The notes under the pieces were generated by a model, which did not search any database, had not been told where the DNA came from, and worked only from the letters and a program-made list of their open reading frames with translations. A stretch of DNA of 13,785 nucleotides. Origin: Oribacterium sp. UBA3737. Lineage in GTDB: Bacteria > Bacillota_A > Clostridia > Lachnospirales > Lachnospiraceae. The translations under genes were made by a program, and so were the position numbers. The stretch is from contig DFGZ01000188.1 of NCBI GenBank assembly GCA_002371295.1, forward strand, positions 1 to 13,785, read 5' to 3'. Below, in pieces: positions 13,415-13,785 of this stretch (position 1 is the first letter of the stretch; every line of letters starts with the position of its first letter).

Positions 13415-13785
13415 TTCTTTCGTCTCCGTTTTGATTGAAATCCATCTGCTCCTTATCTGTATTTAAAATCAGTCGTTCAAAATATAAACCGTATTCTTTT
13501 TCAATGCTTTCTATATTGTCAATTGTATAACTCGACAGATCTGTTTCCTCGGGTACATAAGCATTCATACCGACAACGATCAGATCCTTTCGATCTCTGT
13601 CCCTGACGAACTCCTTCACATCTCCATCAGAAAGCACAAGAGAGGCCGGAAGATACCCGTGGGTCTCCATATTAGTCAGCCAGAATCCCAGAGCTCCTTC
13701 TTTCAGTTTATCGTTTGTCTCAACTCCCTGTTTATCAGCCTTATCAACCATGATCCAATCATCCATTCCCATTGAGAGCACGAAT
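13386..13785 (-). CDS. Protein of unknown function, C-terminal part (5' end outside window), paralogue of the next gene
   Basis: The frame is open to the right edge and covers about the last 133 codons. The GTG at 13781 is not likely to be the true start, because the frame stays open upstream and no ribosome binding site can be judged. Around residues 45-110 it reads SLVLSDG, KEFVRDRD, VPEETDLSSY and LYFERLIL. These align in order with LVLKLEG, EEFVRDKD, VPDEAVLEKY and LFFENFDLS of the lipoprotein encoded downstream. The two probably arose by tandem duplication. No function can be assigned. Confidence 0.7.
   Translation of the reverse strand, partial: FVLSMGMDDWIMVDKADKQGVETNDKLKEGALGFWLTNMETHGYLPASLVLSDGDVKEFVRDRDRKDLIVVGMNAYVPEETDLSSYTIDNIESIEKEYGLYFERLILNTDKEQMDFNQNGDERNVSISKNEK

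Overview
The window reads as a piece of a low-to-mid GC Firmicutes chromosome, most likely a Lachnospiraceae-type anaerobe. This is inferred from Clostridia-style AGGAGG-like ribosome binding sites, rho-independent terminators, a Lachnospiraceae-looking signal peptide on the repeat protein, and the gene mix. No marker fixes the taxon. Every gene I can support lies on the minus strand, so transcription runs from high to low coordinates.

Right end (about 12.1-13.8 kb): two adjacent, overlapping genes for related proteins of unknown function. One is cut by the window edge and the other is a lipoprotein. A 39-bp tandem repeat follows and duplicates the lipoprotein gene's own 3' end, stop codon included. 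Next come cobQ (cobyric acid synthase), which ends in a clear terminator, and then cobO (corrinoid adenosyltransferase) behind an extended -10 promoter.

Centre (about 2.6-9.6 kb): this is the notable system. Directly behind cobO, with short gaps or near overlaps, lie gmhB, a TibC/Aah-type protein O-heptosyltransferase (BAHT family), hldD, gmhA and hldE. Together they encode every step from sedoheptulose 7-phosphate to ADP-L-glycero-D-manno-heptose, plus an enzyme that puts heptose onto protein. The last gene encodes a secreted 621-residue protein made largely of Asn/Ser/Gly-rich strand-loop-strand repeats. These resemble the heptosylated repeats of the E. coli autotransporters AIDA-I and TibA. 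The region looks like a self-contained protein O-heptosylation locus (sugar nucleotide supply, transferase, substrate) in an organism that probably has no LPS. A weak terminator at the end of hldE may set substrate expression apart from the enzymes.

Left end (1-2.5 kb): a MerR-family regulator sits just upstream of a Tat-exported FAD-dependent oxidoreductase (fumarate reductase flavoprotein superfamily) that runs off the window. The -35 box of the candidate promoter between them overlaps the regulator's stop codon. That promoter has a 19-bp spacer and a near-perfect dyad, which is the classic layout for MerR-type activation. A leader of about 135 nt with nested complementary arms follows it.

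No tRNA, rRNA, CRISPR array, insertion sequence or phage gene was recognised.
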